A stretch of DNA of 64,000 bases. Source: DSOI01 sp041394885. GTDB lineage: Bacteria; Acidobacteriota; Terriglobia; Bryobacterales; Bryobacteraceae. The stretch spans positions 124,001 to 188,000 of the forward strand of contig JAWKHI010000002.1 of NCBI GenBank assembly GCA_041394885.1, read 5' to 3'. Under the pieces are notes generated by a model. It made no database searches, had not been told where the DNA came from, and saw only the letters and a program-made list of their open reading frames with translations. A program made the position numbers and the translations under genes. Positions 53,738 to 63,010 of the stretch are shown here, piece by piece (positions within the stretch are counted from its first letter, which is position 1; the number at the start of each line of letters is the position of its first letter).

Positions 53738-54793
53738 ATGCGCGCAACCTTGCTCTTCCCCGCCGATGCTCTCCGCGCGTTTACGGTATCCCTTTTCGAC
53801 GCCGCCGGCGCGCCGCCTCGCGTCTCCAGACTCATGGCGGAGTCGCTCGTCGCCGCCGGGTTGCGGGGCGTCGATTCCCACGCCTTTCAACTGCTGCCCT
53901 TCTATCTGGCACAGTGCGAGGACGGTCGCGTTGACGTTCACGCGGAGGGCCACATCGCCACCGAGTCCGGCGCCACCATGGTCTACGACGGCGAAAACGC
54001 CCTGGGGCAAGTTGTGTCGGACCGCTCCACCGCTCACGCCGTCCGGTTGGCCAATACCTACGGCCTCGGACTCGTGGTCGCTCGCGAATCCAATCACTTC
54101 GGCGCGGCGGCGTTCTGGGCGGAGCGTATCTCGAGCCAGGGAATGCTCGGGATCGTGATGTGCAACGCGTCGTCGATCGTCGCCCCCTGGCAGGCCCGCC
54201 GTCCGGTTTGGGGCACCAATCCCATTTGTGTCTCGGTCCCGGGGGACCCCTCCGCCAACTGGCTCCTCGACATGGCCACTACCACCGTCGCGATGGGGAA
54301 GATCTACCGCGCTGGATTCGAAAACCGGCCCGATATCCCGGCCGGCTGGGCCATGGATGCCGACGGTGTCCCCACCACCAGCACCGAGGCGGCGCTCAAA
54401 GGCATGCTGATGCCCCTCGGCGGATACAAGGGCTCCGGGTTGGCGATGATGGTCGAAATCCTGTGCGGTGTGCTCTCGGCCGGAGCCATCGGGACTGAAC
54501 TCGGCGGACTTCGCATCAAGGACCGCCCTTTTCGTGTCAGCCAGTCTTTCCTCGCCATCGACGTGGCGCGTTTCCTTCCGCTCGACCAGTTCCGCGCCCG
54601 GCTGGCGGACCTTATCGCGATGGTGAAGAACGCGCCCGCCGCGGCCGGGTTCGACGAAGTGCTCGTGGCCGGCGATCCGGAGTGGCGCACCCAAGCCCGG
54701 CGCCGGGAGCAGGGCATTCCTGTCTCGGAACCCCTGTGGGGCGAACTGACCGCGATCGCCAAACGCCTGGGTGTGACCCCGCCGCCGCAATAG
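53738..54793 (+). CDS. Ldh-family (malate/L-lactate-type) dehydrogenase
   Basis: 351 residues. It belongs to the type 2 malate/lactate dehydrogenase family (Ldh_2): LVAAGLRGVDSHAFQLLPFY, the catalytic His in ESNHFGAAAFWAERISSQGM, and NASSIVAPWQARRPVWGTNP then ICVSVPG. LGGYKGSGLAMMVEILCGVL completes the pattern. It uses NAD(P) on 2-hydroxy acids. In this operon it may oxidise a tetronate. This is unusual, since known tetronate pathways use a 3-hydroxyisobutyrate-type dehydrogenase. The ATG directly follows the lipoprotein stop. Confidence 0.9.
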   Translation: MRATLLFPADALRAFTVSLFDAAGAPPRVSRLMAESLVAAGLRGVDSHAFQLLPFYLAQCEDGRVDVHAEGHIATESGATMVYDGENALGQVVSDRSTAHAVRLANTYGLGLVVARESNHFGAAAFWAERISSQGMLGIVMCNASSIVAPWQARRPVWGTNPICVSVPGDPSANWLLDMATTTVAMGKIYRAGFENRPDIPAGWAMDADGVPTTSTEAALKGMLMPLGGYKGSGLAMMVEILCGVLSAGAIGTELGGLRIKDRPFRVSQSFLAIDVARFLPLDQFRARLADLIAMVKNAPAAAGFDEVLVAGDPEWRTQARRREQGIPVSEPLWGELTAIAKRLGVTPPPQ

Positions 54794-54819
54794 CAGGCCC
54801 CGCGATACCATGCACTGAG

Positions 54820-55467
54820 ATGAGTATTCCCGAGCAGATCGTCTCCGCCGCCCGTTCTCTGTTTGACCGGGGCTATAGTTACGGCACGTCCGGGAACATA
54901 AGCGTCCGCGACGGCGGCCGTGTCTGGATCACACCCACCAATTCCTCCTTCGGCACGCTGCGCCCGCAGGAAATGGCGCTCATCGGGTTGGACGGCGCCC
55001 CGATTTCTCCGGATCCCGGAAACCCCAGCCCCAAACCCAGTCCCAAAGCCAGTAAAGAAGCTCACTTCCATCTGGCCGCCTACCGAGCCCGCCCCTCGGC
55101 CGCCGCCGTCGTTCATCTGCACTCCACCTACGCCACCGCCGTCGCCTCTCTGCGCGACATCGACATGGAAGACGCCTTGCCGGTATTCACGCCCTATTTC
55201 GCGATGCGGATTCCAAAACTGGCCGTCGTGGATTACTACCCGCCCGGCGATCCAGCCCTCGGCCCGGCCGTCGAGGCCAGGGCCGCGGAGACGCCCGCGA
55301 TCCTGCTGCGCAACCACGGCCCTATCACCATCGGCGACACGCTCGACGCCGCCGTCGCCTTGGCCGAAGAGCTCGAGGAACAGTCACGGCTCTATTTCAT
55401 CCTGGAAGGGCGGGGAAATCCCCTCACCGCGGACCAGATTGCCGAATTGCGCCGGAGATTCCGATGA
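54820..55467 (+). CDS. otnC: OtnC-like 3-oxo-tetronate 4-phosphate decarboxylase (class II aldolase)
   Basis: 215 residues from the ATG at 54820. Class II aldolase/adducin signatures are present: FDRGYSYGTSGNISVRDGGR, the zinc-site His pair VVHLHSTYATAVASL, and ILLRNHGPITIGDTL with the third His. Length and pairing with the downstream kinase gene (4-base overlap, ATGA) fit OtnC, which decarboxylates 3-oxo-4-phosphotetronate to dihydroxyacetone phosphate. Symbol assignment rests on this context as well as sequence. Confidence 0.82.
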   Translation: MSIPEQIVSAARSLFDRGYSYGTSGNISVRDGGRVWITPTNSSFGTLRPQEMALIGLDGAPISPDPGNPSPKPSPKASKEAHFHLAAYRARPSAAAVVHLHSTYATAVASLRDIDMEDALPVFTPYFAMRIPKLAVVDYYPPGDPALGPAVEARAAETPAILLRNHGPITIGDTLDAAVALAEELEEQSRLYFILEGRGNPLTADQIAELRRRFR

Positions 55468-56753
55468 GCGAACTCGCCTTCGCCGCGGTCGCCGACGACG
55501 ATACCGGCGCTACCGATCTGGCCGGGATGCTCGCCGCCCGCGGCTTGCGGACCGTTCAGGTGATCGGCGTTCCGGAATCGGGCGCGTTTGCCCGGTGGAC
55601 CGGCGAAGCCGACGCCGTCGTCATCGCCGCGGGGACACGAGCCGCCTCCCCAGCCGAGGCCCGCGACCGAACACGGGCCGCCCTGGCCCTTCTCTCCACA
55701 CGCGGGGCCGCGCGCTATGCCATCAAGTACTGCTCCACGTTTGACTCGACCACGGAAGGTAACATCGGCCCGTCGATCGACGCGGCGTTCGATCAACTCG
55801 GTGAGAGCTTCACCGTCGCGCTGCCGGCCCTTCCGGTCAACGGGCGCACTACCTATATGGGTTACCATTTCGTGCACGGACGCCTCCTCTCGGATTCGCC
55901 GATGCGTCACCACCCCTTGACGCCGATGACCAATTCCGACCTCGTCTCGCACCTGCAGGCGCAGACCTCGCGCCGCGTCGGTCTGCTGGCGCATCCCTGC
56001 TTACGCCAAGGGCCGGACGCCGCCCGCGCGCGACTCGATCAGCTCCGCGCCGAAGGGGTCGCCATCGCGATACTGGATTGTCTGGACGACGCCGACCTCA
56101 CCGTGCTCGGCACGGCCACCGGCCACCTGCGGTTGGTCACGGGAGGCTCGGCCTGGGGCATCCTGGCCGCGCCCGGCCAGGATCGTACGGCGGTGCCGCC
56201 CCTCGCTCCCGGAGCCCGGCCCGCTCTGCTGGTTGCCGGAAGTTGTTCAGAAGCCACGCAGTCGCAGAATGGCTGGTGGGAAGCGCAGGGGCTACCCATT
56301 GTCACCATCGAGCCGCGCCTGCTGCTGGACCCGGGGTTTCCCCGCGAACAGGTTGTCCGGATCCTAGACGCCGAATTCGAACGCGGGCGTCCCGTGCTGT
56401 TGAGGACCGCATCTTCTCGGAAGGAAGTGGAGGCCACACAATCCTGGGCGGCCGGGCAAGGCCTGTCGCCCACCGAAGCGGGTCTGGCCATCGCGCGCGC
56501 CGTGGCTGCTCTCACCGGCGAATTGGTGCGCCAGACGCAGCCGGGCGCTCTCGTGGTGGCCGGAGGCGAGACATCCACCGCCGTCTGCCGAGCCCTCGGG
56601 ATGGGCGCCTTGCGCATCGGGGATAACATCGAACCGGGCGTCCCCCTGTGCCGGTCCCTGGGGGCTGTCGAGGTGCCGGTTGTCCTGAAATCCGGCAATT
56701 TTGGCTCGGAAGACTTCTACGGGAGGGCTCTGGCCGCCGCCGGCTACCATTGA
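55464..56753 (+). CDS. otnK: four-carbon acid sugar kinase (OtnK-like)
   Basis: 429 residues. The N-terminal substrate domain has AVADDDTGATDLAGMLAARG (DDDTGA), IKYCSTFDSTTEGNIGPSID (STFDSTTEG), and ALPVNGRTTYMGYHFVHGRL. The C-terminal ATP domain contains VAGSCSEATQSQ, VVAGGETSTAVCRALGMGAL and PVVLKSGNFGSEDFYGRAL. This is the DUF1537/four-carbon acid sugar kinase family; pairing with OtnC suggests 3-oxo-tetronate as substrate. It is the last gene of the operon. Related kinases act on D-threonate or D-erythronate. Confidence 0.9.
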   Translation: MSELAFAAVADDDTGATDLAGMLAARGLRTVQVIGVPESGAFARWTGEADAVVIAAGTRAASPAEARDRTRAALALLSTRGAARYAIKYCSTFDSTTEGNIGPSIDAAFDQLGESFTVALPALPVNGRTTYMGYHFVHGRLLSDSPMRHHPLTPMTNSDLVSHLQAQTSRRVGLLAHPCLRQGPDAARARLDQLRAEGVAIAILDCLDDADLTVLGTATGHLRLVTGGSAWGILAAPGQDRTAVPPLAPGARPALLVAGSCSEATQSQNGWWEAQGLPIVTIEPRLLLDPGFPREQVVRILDAEFERGRPVLLRTASSRKEVEATQSWAAGQGLSPTEAGLAIARAVAALTGELVRQTQPGALVVAGGETSTAVCRALGMGALRIGDNIEPGVPLCRSLGAVEVPVVLKSGNFGSEDFYGRALAAAGYH

Positions 56754-56994
56754 GTGGCAGGTCCGTTCCGCACGCCTGTCCCGACCCCCATGCCGTGGCT
56801 ATCGCACCGATAAAAAGTTCCGATAGCTCACCGGGCCGCGGACCTAGTAGAGTATCTAGAAGAAGCTACCCGTAGTAGAGTAACCCAAGCTAGCCGGCAC
56901 AGGGCGGGGCGCCCTAAAGGCAGGGAAGGTGTGGCCCGCCCCAGCTCCGTTGTGCCGGCGAGTCTTTAGAATGTCAAGAGAATAGGAGAACTGG
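56754..56994 (+). promoter_or_regulatory. structured 5' leader of glnN
   Basis: 241 bases with no gene. Base pairing visible by eye: GCTATCG (56798-56804) with CGATAGC (56821-56827). A second element pairs GCCGGCACA (56893-56901) with TGTGCCGGC (56951-56959) and, inside it, GGGCGGG (56902-56908) with CCCGCCC (56935-56941). A 10-base direct repeat TAGTAGAGTA occurs at 56845-56854 and 56873-56882, spaced 28 bases. The glnN ATG is preceded by AGGAG. It may be a regulatory RNA or protein-binding leader. It does not match the cyanobacterial glutamine riboswitch as I know it. Confidence 0.5.
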
Positions 56995-59245
56995 ATGAGT
57001 TCCAACGTTGCAACCCAAGGTAAGGCGATCGCCGGATCGGCAGGATCGAGAACCCGGACCATCGCCTCCACGGGATCCGCCAGGCAGGCCGCTATTTCCG
57101 CCGTCACCAACTACCAACCGACGGCGCCGCCCATGAACTTTATCGATACCCCCGCCAGCGAGCTGTTTAACTCCAATGTTTTCAGCAAAAAGGTGATGAA
57201 GGAACGGTTGCCCAAAGCGATCTTCAAGTCCGTCCTCCGCACCATCGAAAGCGGCGAGAAGTTGGATCCTTCGGTCGCCGACGTGGTTGCTTCCGCCATG
57301 AAGGATTGGGCCATCGAAAAGGGCGCGACTCATTACGCCCACGTGTTCTATCCTCTCACCGGCCTTACCGCGGAAAAGCACGACAGTTTTCTCTCCCCGG
57401 ACGGTAGCGGCGGAGCGCTCGCTGAATTTTCCGGCAAGCAACTGATCCAGGGCGAGCCTGACGGCTCCAGTTTCCCCACCGGCGGCATTCGCGCCACCTT
57501 CGAAGCCCGCGGCTACACGATTTGGGACATCACCAGCCCGGCCTATATCCTCGAGAATCCGAACGGCACCACCCTCTGTATTCCCACCGCGTTCGTCTCC
57601 TGGACCGGCGAAGCCCTCGACAAGAAAACTCCGGTGCTGCGCTCCATGCAGGCGCTCAACGCGCAGACGCAGCGCGTACTCAAATTGTTCGGGCACACAG
57701 ATGGCGCCATGGTTAGTTCCACCGCTGGACCTGAGCAGGAATACTTCCTGGTGGATCGCAATTTCTTCTTCGCCCGCCCGGACCTGCTCACCGCGGGACG
57801 CACCCTGTTCGGCGCCCCCGCGCCCAAGGGACAGGAGTTCGAAGATCACTACTTCGGAGCCATTCCCGAGCGCGTTCTGGCCTGCATGCTCGAATGCGAA
57901 AGGGGAGCTGTTCAAGCTCGGCATTCCGATCAAGACCCGTCACAACGAAGTGGCGCCGAGCCAGTACGAACTCGCGCCTGTGTTCGAATCCGCCAACCTC
58001 GCCACGGACCATCAGCAGATGATCATGGTGACGCTCCGGCGCATTGCGGAAAAGTACGGTATGGCTTGCCTGTTGCACGAGAAGCCCTTTGCCGGTGTGA
58101 ACGGTTCCGGTAAGCACGTCAATTGGTCGCTCGGCAGTTCCTCCCAGGGCAATTTGCTCGATCCCGGCGACACCCCGCACGCCAACGCGCAGTTCCTTCT
58201 CATCTGTGCCGCCGTGATTCGCGCCGTGCACAAGTTCCAGGGGCTGTTGCGCGCCGTGGTCGCCTCCGCCAGCAACGATCACCGTCTCGGCGCCAATGAA
58301 GCTCCCCCCGCCATCATCTCCATCTTCCTCGGTGACCAGCTCACCGACGTGTTCGAGCAGATCAAGAAGGGCGGCGCCACCTCGTCGCTTCCCACCGGAC
58401 AGATGACGGTGGGTGTGGACGTTCTGCCTCCGCTCGGCAAGGACGCCGGTGACCGCAACCGCACCAGCCCCTTCGCCTTTACCGGCAACCGCTTCGAGTT
58501 CCGCGCTGTCGGCTCCAACCAGTCGATTGCCGGTCCCCTGGTGGCCATGAACACCATCGTCGCCGAGTCGCTCGATTACTGCGCCACCCGGCTCGAAAAG
58601 GACACCGGTGGGGATCCGGAAAAACTCAACGACGCGCTGCAGAAACTGCTCACCGAGATCATCAACGAGCATGGCGCGATCGTCTTCAACGGCGATGGCT
58701 ACTCCGAGGCCTGGCACGCCGAAGCCGCCAAGCGCGGGCTGCTCAATCTGAAAACCAGCCCCGATGCCTTGCCGGTTCTTCTCAGCAAGGAAGTCAAAGA
58801 CGTCATGGCCAAGTACGGCGTCCTCTCCGAACGCGAGATGGAAAGCCGCTACGAGATCTACGTTGAGCAATACTGCAAGTCCGTTCGCGTGGAAGCGCGC
58901 CTGATGATCGAAATGGCCCGAACCATGATCTTCCCCGCCGCCGTGCGCTATCAGAATGAGCTGGCATCCACCTGCGCCAATCTCAAGCTGGTGGGCTATG
59001 AGTTCGACACCAATACACTCGACAAAGTCACCAGCCTTGTGAAAGGCCTACAGGAGAGTATCGAGAAACTGGAAGCCGTTTTCGGCAAGCACGTCGACGG
59101 GCTTCAGGCCGAGGCCGAGTATTTCTGCTCCACCGTGCTCCCGGCGATGGCTGCCGTTCGCGAAGTGGCGGACCAACTGGAAGCCTACGTGGCCGACGAT
59201 TTGTGGCCCCTGCCTACCTATCAGGAGATGTTGTTCATCAAGTAG
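56995..59245 (+). CDS. glnN: glutamine synthetase type III, one-base frameshift
   Basis: The two frames join into a protein of about 749 residues, the size of GSIII. The first frame runs from ATG 56995 (PPMNFIDTPASELFNSNVFS, HYAHVFYPLTGLTAEKHDSF, GPEQEYFLVDRNFFFARPDL) to FGAIPERVLACMLECE. The second continues LFKLGIPIKTRHNEVAPSQY, NGSGKHVNWSL, GNRFEFRAVGSNQSIAGPLV. The break is a run of four G at 57902-57905: removing one G gives CERELFKLGIP. Glu and His ligand segments lie in both halves. The enzyme makes glutamine from glutamate, ammonia and ATP. The run suggests sequence error rather than inactivation. A terminator follows. Confidence 0.92.
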
Positions 59246-59274
59246 TAGCAGCAGCCAATCGCTCGCATTCGATG

Positions 59275-59321
59275 GCCGCGTGCCGCCGCGCATTGTCGCC
59301 CGGCACGCGGCTTCTTCTTTT
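59275..59321 (+). terminator. rho-independent terminator of glnN
   Basis: A perfect 11-base inverted repeat GCCGCGTGCCG (59275-59285) / CGGCACGCGGC (59301-59311) is followed by TTCTTCTTTT (59312-59321). It lies 30 bases after the glnN stop. A separate perfect palindrome GCCGCGGGCCCGCGGC occupies 59322-59337, close to the convergent phosphoribosyltransferase stop. Confidence 0.85.
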
Positions 59322-59339
59322 GCCGCGGGCCCGCGGCTT

Positions 59340-59996
59340 CTACGTTTGCGCGGCATGAGCCGCCGCGAGAATCCGGATCACCGCCGCATCGGGAACGGCC
59401 TCGAACTCCTCATACCACTGCCCGATCGCCACGAGAGGAGCCGGCTCCAGCAGGCAAATCACATCGTCGGCCAGGTGGCGCAGCCGGTACACCGTCTCCG
59501 GCGCGGCTACGGGAACCGCCAGTGCGATCGTATCCGCCCCTCGCGCGCGCAGCGCCTGAATCGCTACCTCCACGGTAGCCCCCGTCGCGATGCCATCGTC
59601 CACAAGGATCACTTTCGAAGGCACATCCTTCAGCGCATGTTCGCCGCGGTACAGCCGTTGCCGCCGGATCAGCTCCGCTTGTTCCCGCGTTCGAACCTCG
59701 GCCACCTCCGCCGGTGAAATGTGCAGCTTGTGGATCAGCTCACGGTCCAGAACTTCGAAGTCCCCCTCGGCGATCGCCCCCATCGCCAGTTCGGGCTGCC
59801 ATGGGACCCCGAGTTTGCGCACGATCAATACGTCAAGCGGGATGCCCAGCGCGCGGGCAACCTCCGCCCCAATCGCCACGCCGCCGCGAGGCAACGCCAC
59901 CACCATCGATGCCCCGGAGCCAGGGTAGTCTAACTCCAGCAACTCCTTCGCCAGCAATTTTCCCGCGTGCGTCCGATCTTCGAATCTGGTGACCAT
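59340..59996 (-). CDS. phosphoribosyltransferase
   Basis: 218 residues from the ATG at 59996, preceded by GGGAG. The PRPP-binding motif is SKVILVDDGIATGATVEVAI. The N-terminus RFEDRTHAGKLLAKELLELD and VALPRGGVAIGAEVARALGI mark the stand-alone phosphoribosyltransferase family often found with phosphate or stress genes in soil bacteria. The base acceptor is unknown. The longer frame upstream overlaps no homologous sequence. Confidence 0.88.
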   Translation of the reverse strand: MVTRFEDRTHAGKLLAKELLELDYPGSGASMVVALPRGGVAIGAEVARALGIPLDVLIVRKLGVPWQPELAMGAIAEGDFEVLDRELIHKLHISPAEVAEVRTREQAELIRRQRLYRGEHALKDVPSKVILVDDGIATGATVEVAIQALRARGADTIALAVPVAAPETVYRLRHLADDVICLLEPAPLVAIGQWYEEFEAVPDAAVIRILAAAHAAQT

Positions 59997-60043
59997 ATGG
60001 CACTCCCTGCGCTCTACCCAGGCACGAGACGGGCCACTCGGCG

Positions 60044-60958
60044 CTAGCCGGACTTCGACATCACGGCTTCGGGACAGTAGCGCCTGATCATCTCCATCGC
60101 GATCTGCGCCCGGCGCACCCGCTCGCGCGAGAGCGCCAGAGCGGTGCTCTCGATATGTGTCCCGCAGGGATAGATATCCGGCGAATTCCTCAAGCCAAAC
60201 TTGAGGTATACTGGCGCGGCCACCCGGATGATCTCGGGGATCTCGAAGTGCCGGATGAAGCCCCCGATGTTGTCCGGAGCCTCCACGTAGAAATCGATCG
60301 GTGCGTCGATCGCCGCGCGAATCGACGCTATTTGGGGCATCGTGAGATCCGACGGGATGTTGATCGTCGTCGCGCCCAGATCCTCCAGCAGCCGCGCCGA
60401 CGCCGGATTGCACGGCGCCATCATCACCGACGTCTTGATGATCAGATCCCCTGGCAGCTCGCCGGTCTCCTTCATCTTGCCGATCACCTGCAATTGGCCG
60501 ATGTCGGAAACGAGCACGCTCTTCAGGCCCAGTTCCACGCCCCGCTGCAGATCCTTCATCGCGAACTGCAATTGATCGGCGCCGCGCAGCGACAACCCGA
60601 GCGCCTTGCCGGCAGGGGAAAACACCTGCGCGCCGATATCGAAGGTGGCCCGGGGTCCGATGAACAGGTTCACTTCCACGTTATGGTTTTGCCCGATGGA
60701 GAGCATCTCGCGGACCTCGTCGTCGGTCATCAGCATGATGCCCGATCCCTGCGACACGCGATGCACCGGAACTGCCCGCTGCTTGGCCTCTTCGAGTACC
60801 GCGGTGAGCGCGCGCGGACCTTCCGTGGATGGAATCTCGATTCTGTATTGGGCGCCGTCGGCGAACCGTTTGCCCGACGCAGGACTGTCAGCCAGATCGT
60901 GGGCCGGTATCCCCAGCGCCGCGAGTGCCTTGGTGCCGATGTCTTTCGCTACGTCCAT
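60044..60958 (-). CDS. U32-family peptidase-like TIM-barrel protein
   Basis: 304 residues from the ATG at 60958 (AAGGAGG upstream). It shows the U32 pattern of repeated strand-helix units: NVEVNLFIGPRATFDIGAQV, GVELGLKSVLVSDIGQLQVI, GATTINIPSDLTMPQIASIR. YVEAPDNIGGFIRHFEIPEI and a late cysteine segment (DIYPCGTHIE) complete it. U32 proteins include RlhA/TrhP-type RNA hydroxylation factors as well as reputed collagenases, so activity is not assigned. It overlaps the thrB stop by 10 bases. Confidence 0.75.
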   Translation of the reverse strand: MDVAKDIGTKALAALGIPAHDLADSPASGKRFADGAQYRIEIPSTEGPRALTAVLEEAKQRAVPVHRVSQGSGIMLMTDDEVREMLSIGQNHNVEVNLFIGPRATFDIGAQVFSPAGKALGLSLRGADQLQFAMKDLQRGVELGLKSVLVSDIGQLQVIGKMKETGELPGDLIIKTSVMMAPCNPASARLLEDLGATTINIPSDLTMPQIASIRAAIDAPIDFYVEAPDNIGGFIRHFEIPEIIRVAAPVYLKFGLRNSPDIYPCGTHIESTALALSRERVRRAQIAMEMIRRYCPEAVMSKSG

Positions 60959-61887
60959 GGTTGGTGATCCTCCTTGATCGAGTATCCCTGGGTGCAGATG
61001 GCCGCCTTCATCACTTCGCTCCCATGCCCGTGATGCCGGAAGATTTGCCGCACCAGTTCGCACACATCCTCCTGGCCCGTTTCGTGGAACACCAGTACAG
61101 ACGGGCCCGCTCCGCTTAGAGCGCATCCCAGCAGCCCCGGGGCCCGCAAGTGCAGGATCTGTTCGAGGCCGGGTACCAGCGGGCAACGGTAGGGTTGGTG
61201 CATGCGATCTTCGAGAGCGGCCGGGAACGCCGATGTCGTCCCGGTGGTGAGGGCCGCGATCAATAGCGACGCCCGCTGCACGTTGAAGATCGTATCGCTT
61301 TTCGAGTAGCTGTCGGGAAGTACGGATCGTGCTTTGCTGGTCGGCAGCACGAAATCAGGGACGACCACGGCCACCTGGTAGCTCGGGTGCATCTCCAATC
61401 GCACGGCGCGCGCGACGTTGCCCGAGTCGAGCGCCGTCGCCACGATCGAGCCCAGCACGCACGCGGCCACGTTGTCGGGGTGGCCCTCGATCCGTGCCGC
61501 TTCATCCAGAATCCGCGGGGCTTTCCAGTGCAGCCCTAGCAGACAATCGGCGATCACCACGCCCGTCACCAGCGCCGCCGCAGACGAGCCCAGGCCCTTG
61601 CCCAGCGGGATTCCGTTGTCGACGATGATCTCGATCGGAGCGAGGCTGCGGCCGTGATCGATCGCCACCTGGACCGCCGTGCTCCAGATCAGGTTGTCCT
61701 CGCCCGTCGAAATCCCCTCGGTGTCACGTCCGGCAAGGCGGATCTGCAGCGCTTCCGATGGCCGGAAACGGCAGTCGAGGTAGATCCCCAATGCCAACCC
61801 TAGTGCGTCAAAACCCGGACCTAGGTTCGCGCTCGATGCCGGGACGCGCACCCGCCAGCCGGACTTCGCCATCGATGGGTCAGCCAA
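60949..61887 (-). CDS. thrB: homoserine kinase
   Basis: About 307-312 residues; a TTG at 61887 and an ATG at 61872 are possible starts, with no convincing ribosome-binding site for either. GHMP-kinase motifs: VRVPASSANLGPGFDALGLA (motif 1), IPLGKGLGSSAAALVTGVVI (ATP loop), and LGCALSGAGPSVLVFHETGQ (motif 3). It phosphorylates homoserine in threonine synthesis. It overlaps the upstream oxidoreductase stop and the downstream U32-like start, so these minus-strand genes are co-transcribed. Confidence 0.95.
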   Translation of the reverse strand: MADPSMAKSGWRVRVPASSANLGPGFDALGLALGIYLDCRFRPSEALQIRLAGRDTEGISTGEDNLIWSTAVQVAIDHGRSLAPIEIIVDNGIPLGKGLGSSAAALVTGVVIADCLLGLHWKAPRILDEAARIEGHPDNVAACVLGSIVATALDSGNVARAVRLEMHPSYQVAVVVPDFVLPTSKARSVLPDSYSKSDTIFNVQRASLLIAALTTGTTSAFPAALEDRMHQPYRCPLVPGLEQILHLRAPGLLGCALSGAGPSVLVFHETGQEDVCELVRQIFRHHGHGSEVMKAAICTQGYSIKEDHQPWT

Positions 61888-62893
61888 GCGTGATTTTCTG
61901 CCCTTCCCGGCATGACCGGTAAACTGCTTGCACCAGCTCCAACGCCCGGAATCCTTCTTCGCCCGATACGAGTGGCTCGCGCCCTTCCTTGATCGCGTCG
62001 CCGAAATCCTGGAACTGGCGCTCGAGCGGTGTCAGCGGGATCGCCATCGGGTCCGATGCGCCCGATTTCGCCAGCGATTCCACCGGCGCCGGCTCACCCT
62101 CGTCGTTCTGCACATCCCACGTCGTGAGCTTGTCGCCCGTCAACACCGCGGTCCCCTTGGTTCCATGGATCTCGATCCGCTCCGGGTACCCGGGCCAAAA
62201 CGCCGTGGAGGCCTGGATCACGCCCTGCGCCCCATTGGCGTAGCGCATCACCGCCGTCACCACATCTTCGGACTGGATCTTGTGTAGCGCCCCGAGTTGC
62301 CAGTATGCGAACAATTCCTTCACCGGCCCGATCAGCCAAAGCAGGACGTCCACCTGATGCACGCCCTGATTGATCAGCGCACCGCCGCCTTCCACCTCCC
62401 AGCTTCCCTTGATCGGCCGCGAATAGTATTCCGGTGACCGGTACCATTTCACGTAGGCGTCGGCCTGCAGCAGCTTCCCGAGACGGCCGTCGCGCAGCGC
62501 GCGGATGAGGAACCGCGATGAATCGTCGAAGCGGTGCTGGCTCACTACGCCCAGCGTGATGCCCGCCTTCTTGGCCGTGTCGATCATCTTACGCGCCGTT
62601 TCGAGATTGGTCGAGATCGGCTTCTGCACCTGGATGTGCTTCTTGTTCTGCGCGCACAATTCCACCGGCTGCAGCCGGAAATCCGGAAAGGTGCACAAAT
62701 CGACATAGTCGACTTTGGGGTGCCGGCACACCTCCTCGTAGGTCTTGACGAACTCGCAGCCGTTGGCGTCGGCGAACTTGCGTCCTGCCTCTTCGAAGAT
62801 ATCGGTGCAGCATACGATCTCGTATCCGATGTTTTTGTAGGTGCGCGCGTGTAGATTGGAAATCGCGCCCGTGCCGATGATGCCGACTCGCAA
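61880..62893 (-). CDS. Gfo/Idh/MocA family oxidoreductase
   Basis: 337 residues from a TTG at 62893, chosen because MRVGIIGTGAISNLHARTYK begins the Rossmann fold and GGGAG lies 8-9 bases upstream; a longer frame has no homology. The QKP variant of the EKP motif is seen (HIQVQKPISTNLETARKMID). GSWEVEGGGALINQGVHQVD gives the substrate-site His. It probably acts on a sugar or cyclitol. It heads the minus-strand group with thrB. Confidence 0.92.
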   Translation of the reverse strand: MRVGIIGTGAISNLHARTYKNIGYEIVCCTDIFEEAGRKFADANGCEFVKTYEEVCRHPKVDYVDLCTFPDFRLQPVELCAQNKKHIQVQKPISTNLETARKMIDTAKKAGITLGVVSQHRFDDSSRFLIRALRDGRLGKLLQADAYVKWYRSPEYYSRPIKGSWEVEGGGALINQGVHQVDVLLWLIGPVKELFAYWQLGALHKIQSEDVVTAVMRYANGAQGVIQASTAFWPGYPERIEIHGTKGTAVLTGDKLTTWDVQNDEGEPAPVESLAKSGASDPMAIPLTPLERQFQDFGDAIKEGREPLVSGEEGFRALELVQAVYRSCREGQKITLG

Positions 62894-63010
62894 AGCTGGT
62901 GTCTCCCTTCGAGGGCGTACGCATTCCCCAGTCGAAGCGCGGCCCGCATGAAATGGCTTGAAAAAAGGCTGAACTGGAAGTATAGCGCATCGTTTGCGAT
63001 ACTCTCTCTC
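62894..63010. promoter_or_regulatory. divergent promoter region
   Basis: 117 bases between the divergent oxidoreductase and acyl-CoA-synthetase-like genes. No conserved promoter motif is certain. Confidence 0.35.

Noticed and set aside
52487..54811. 774-residue open frame on the minus strand over the tetronate operon
   Set aside because: Antisense of SDR, lipoprotein and Ldh-family genes, all recognised by motifs.
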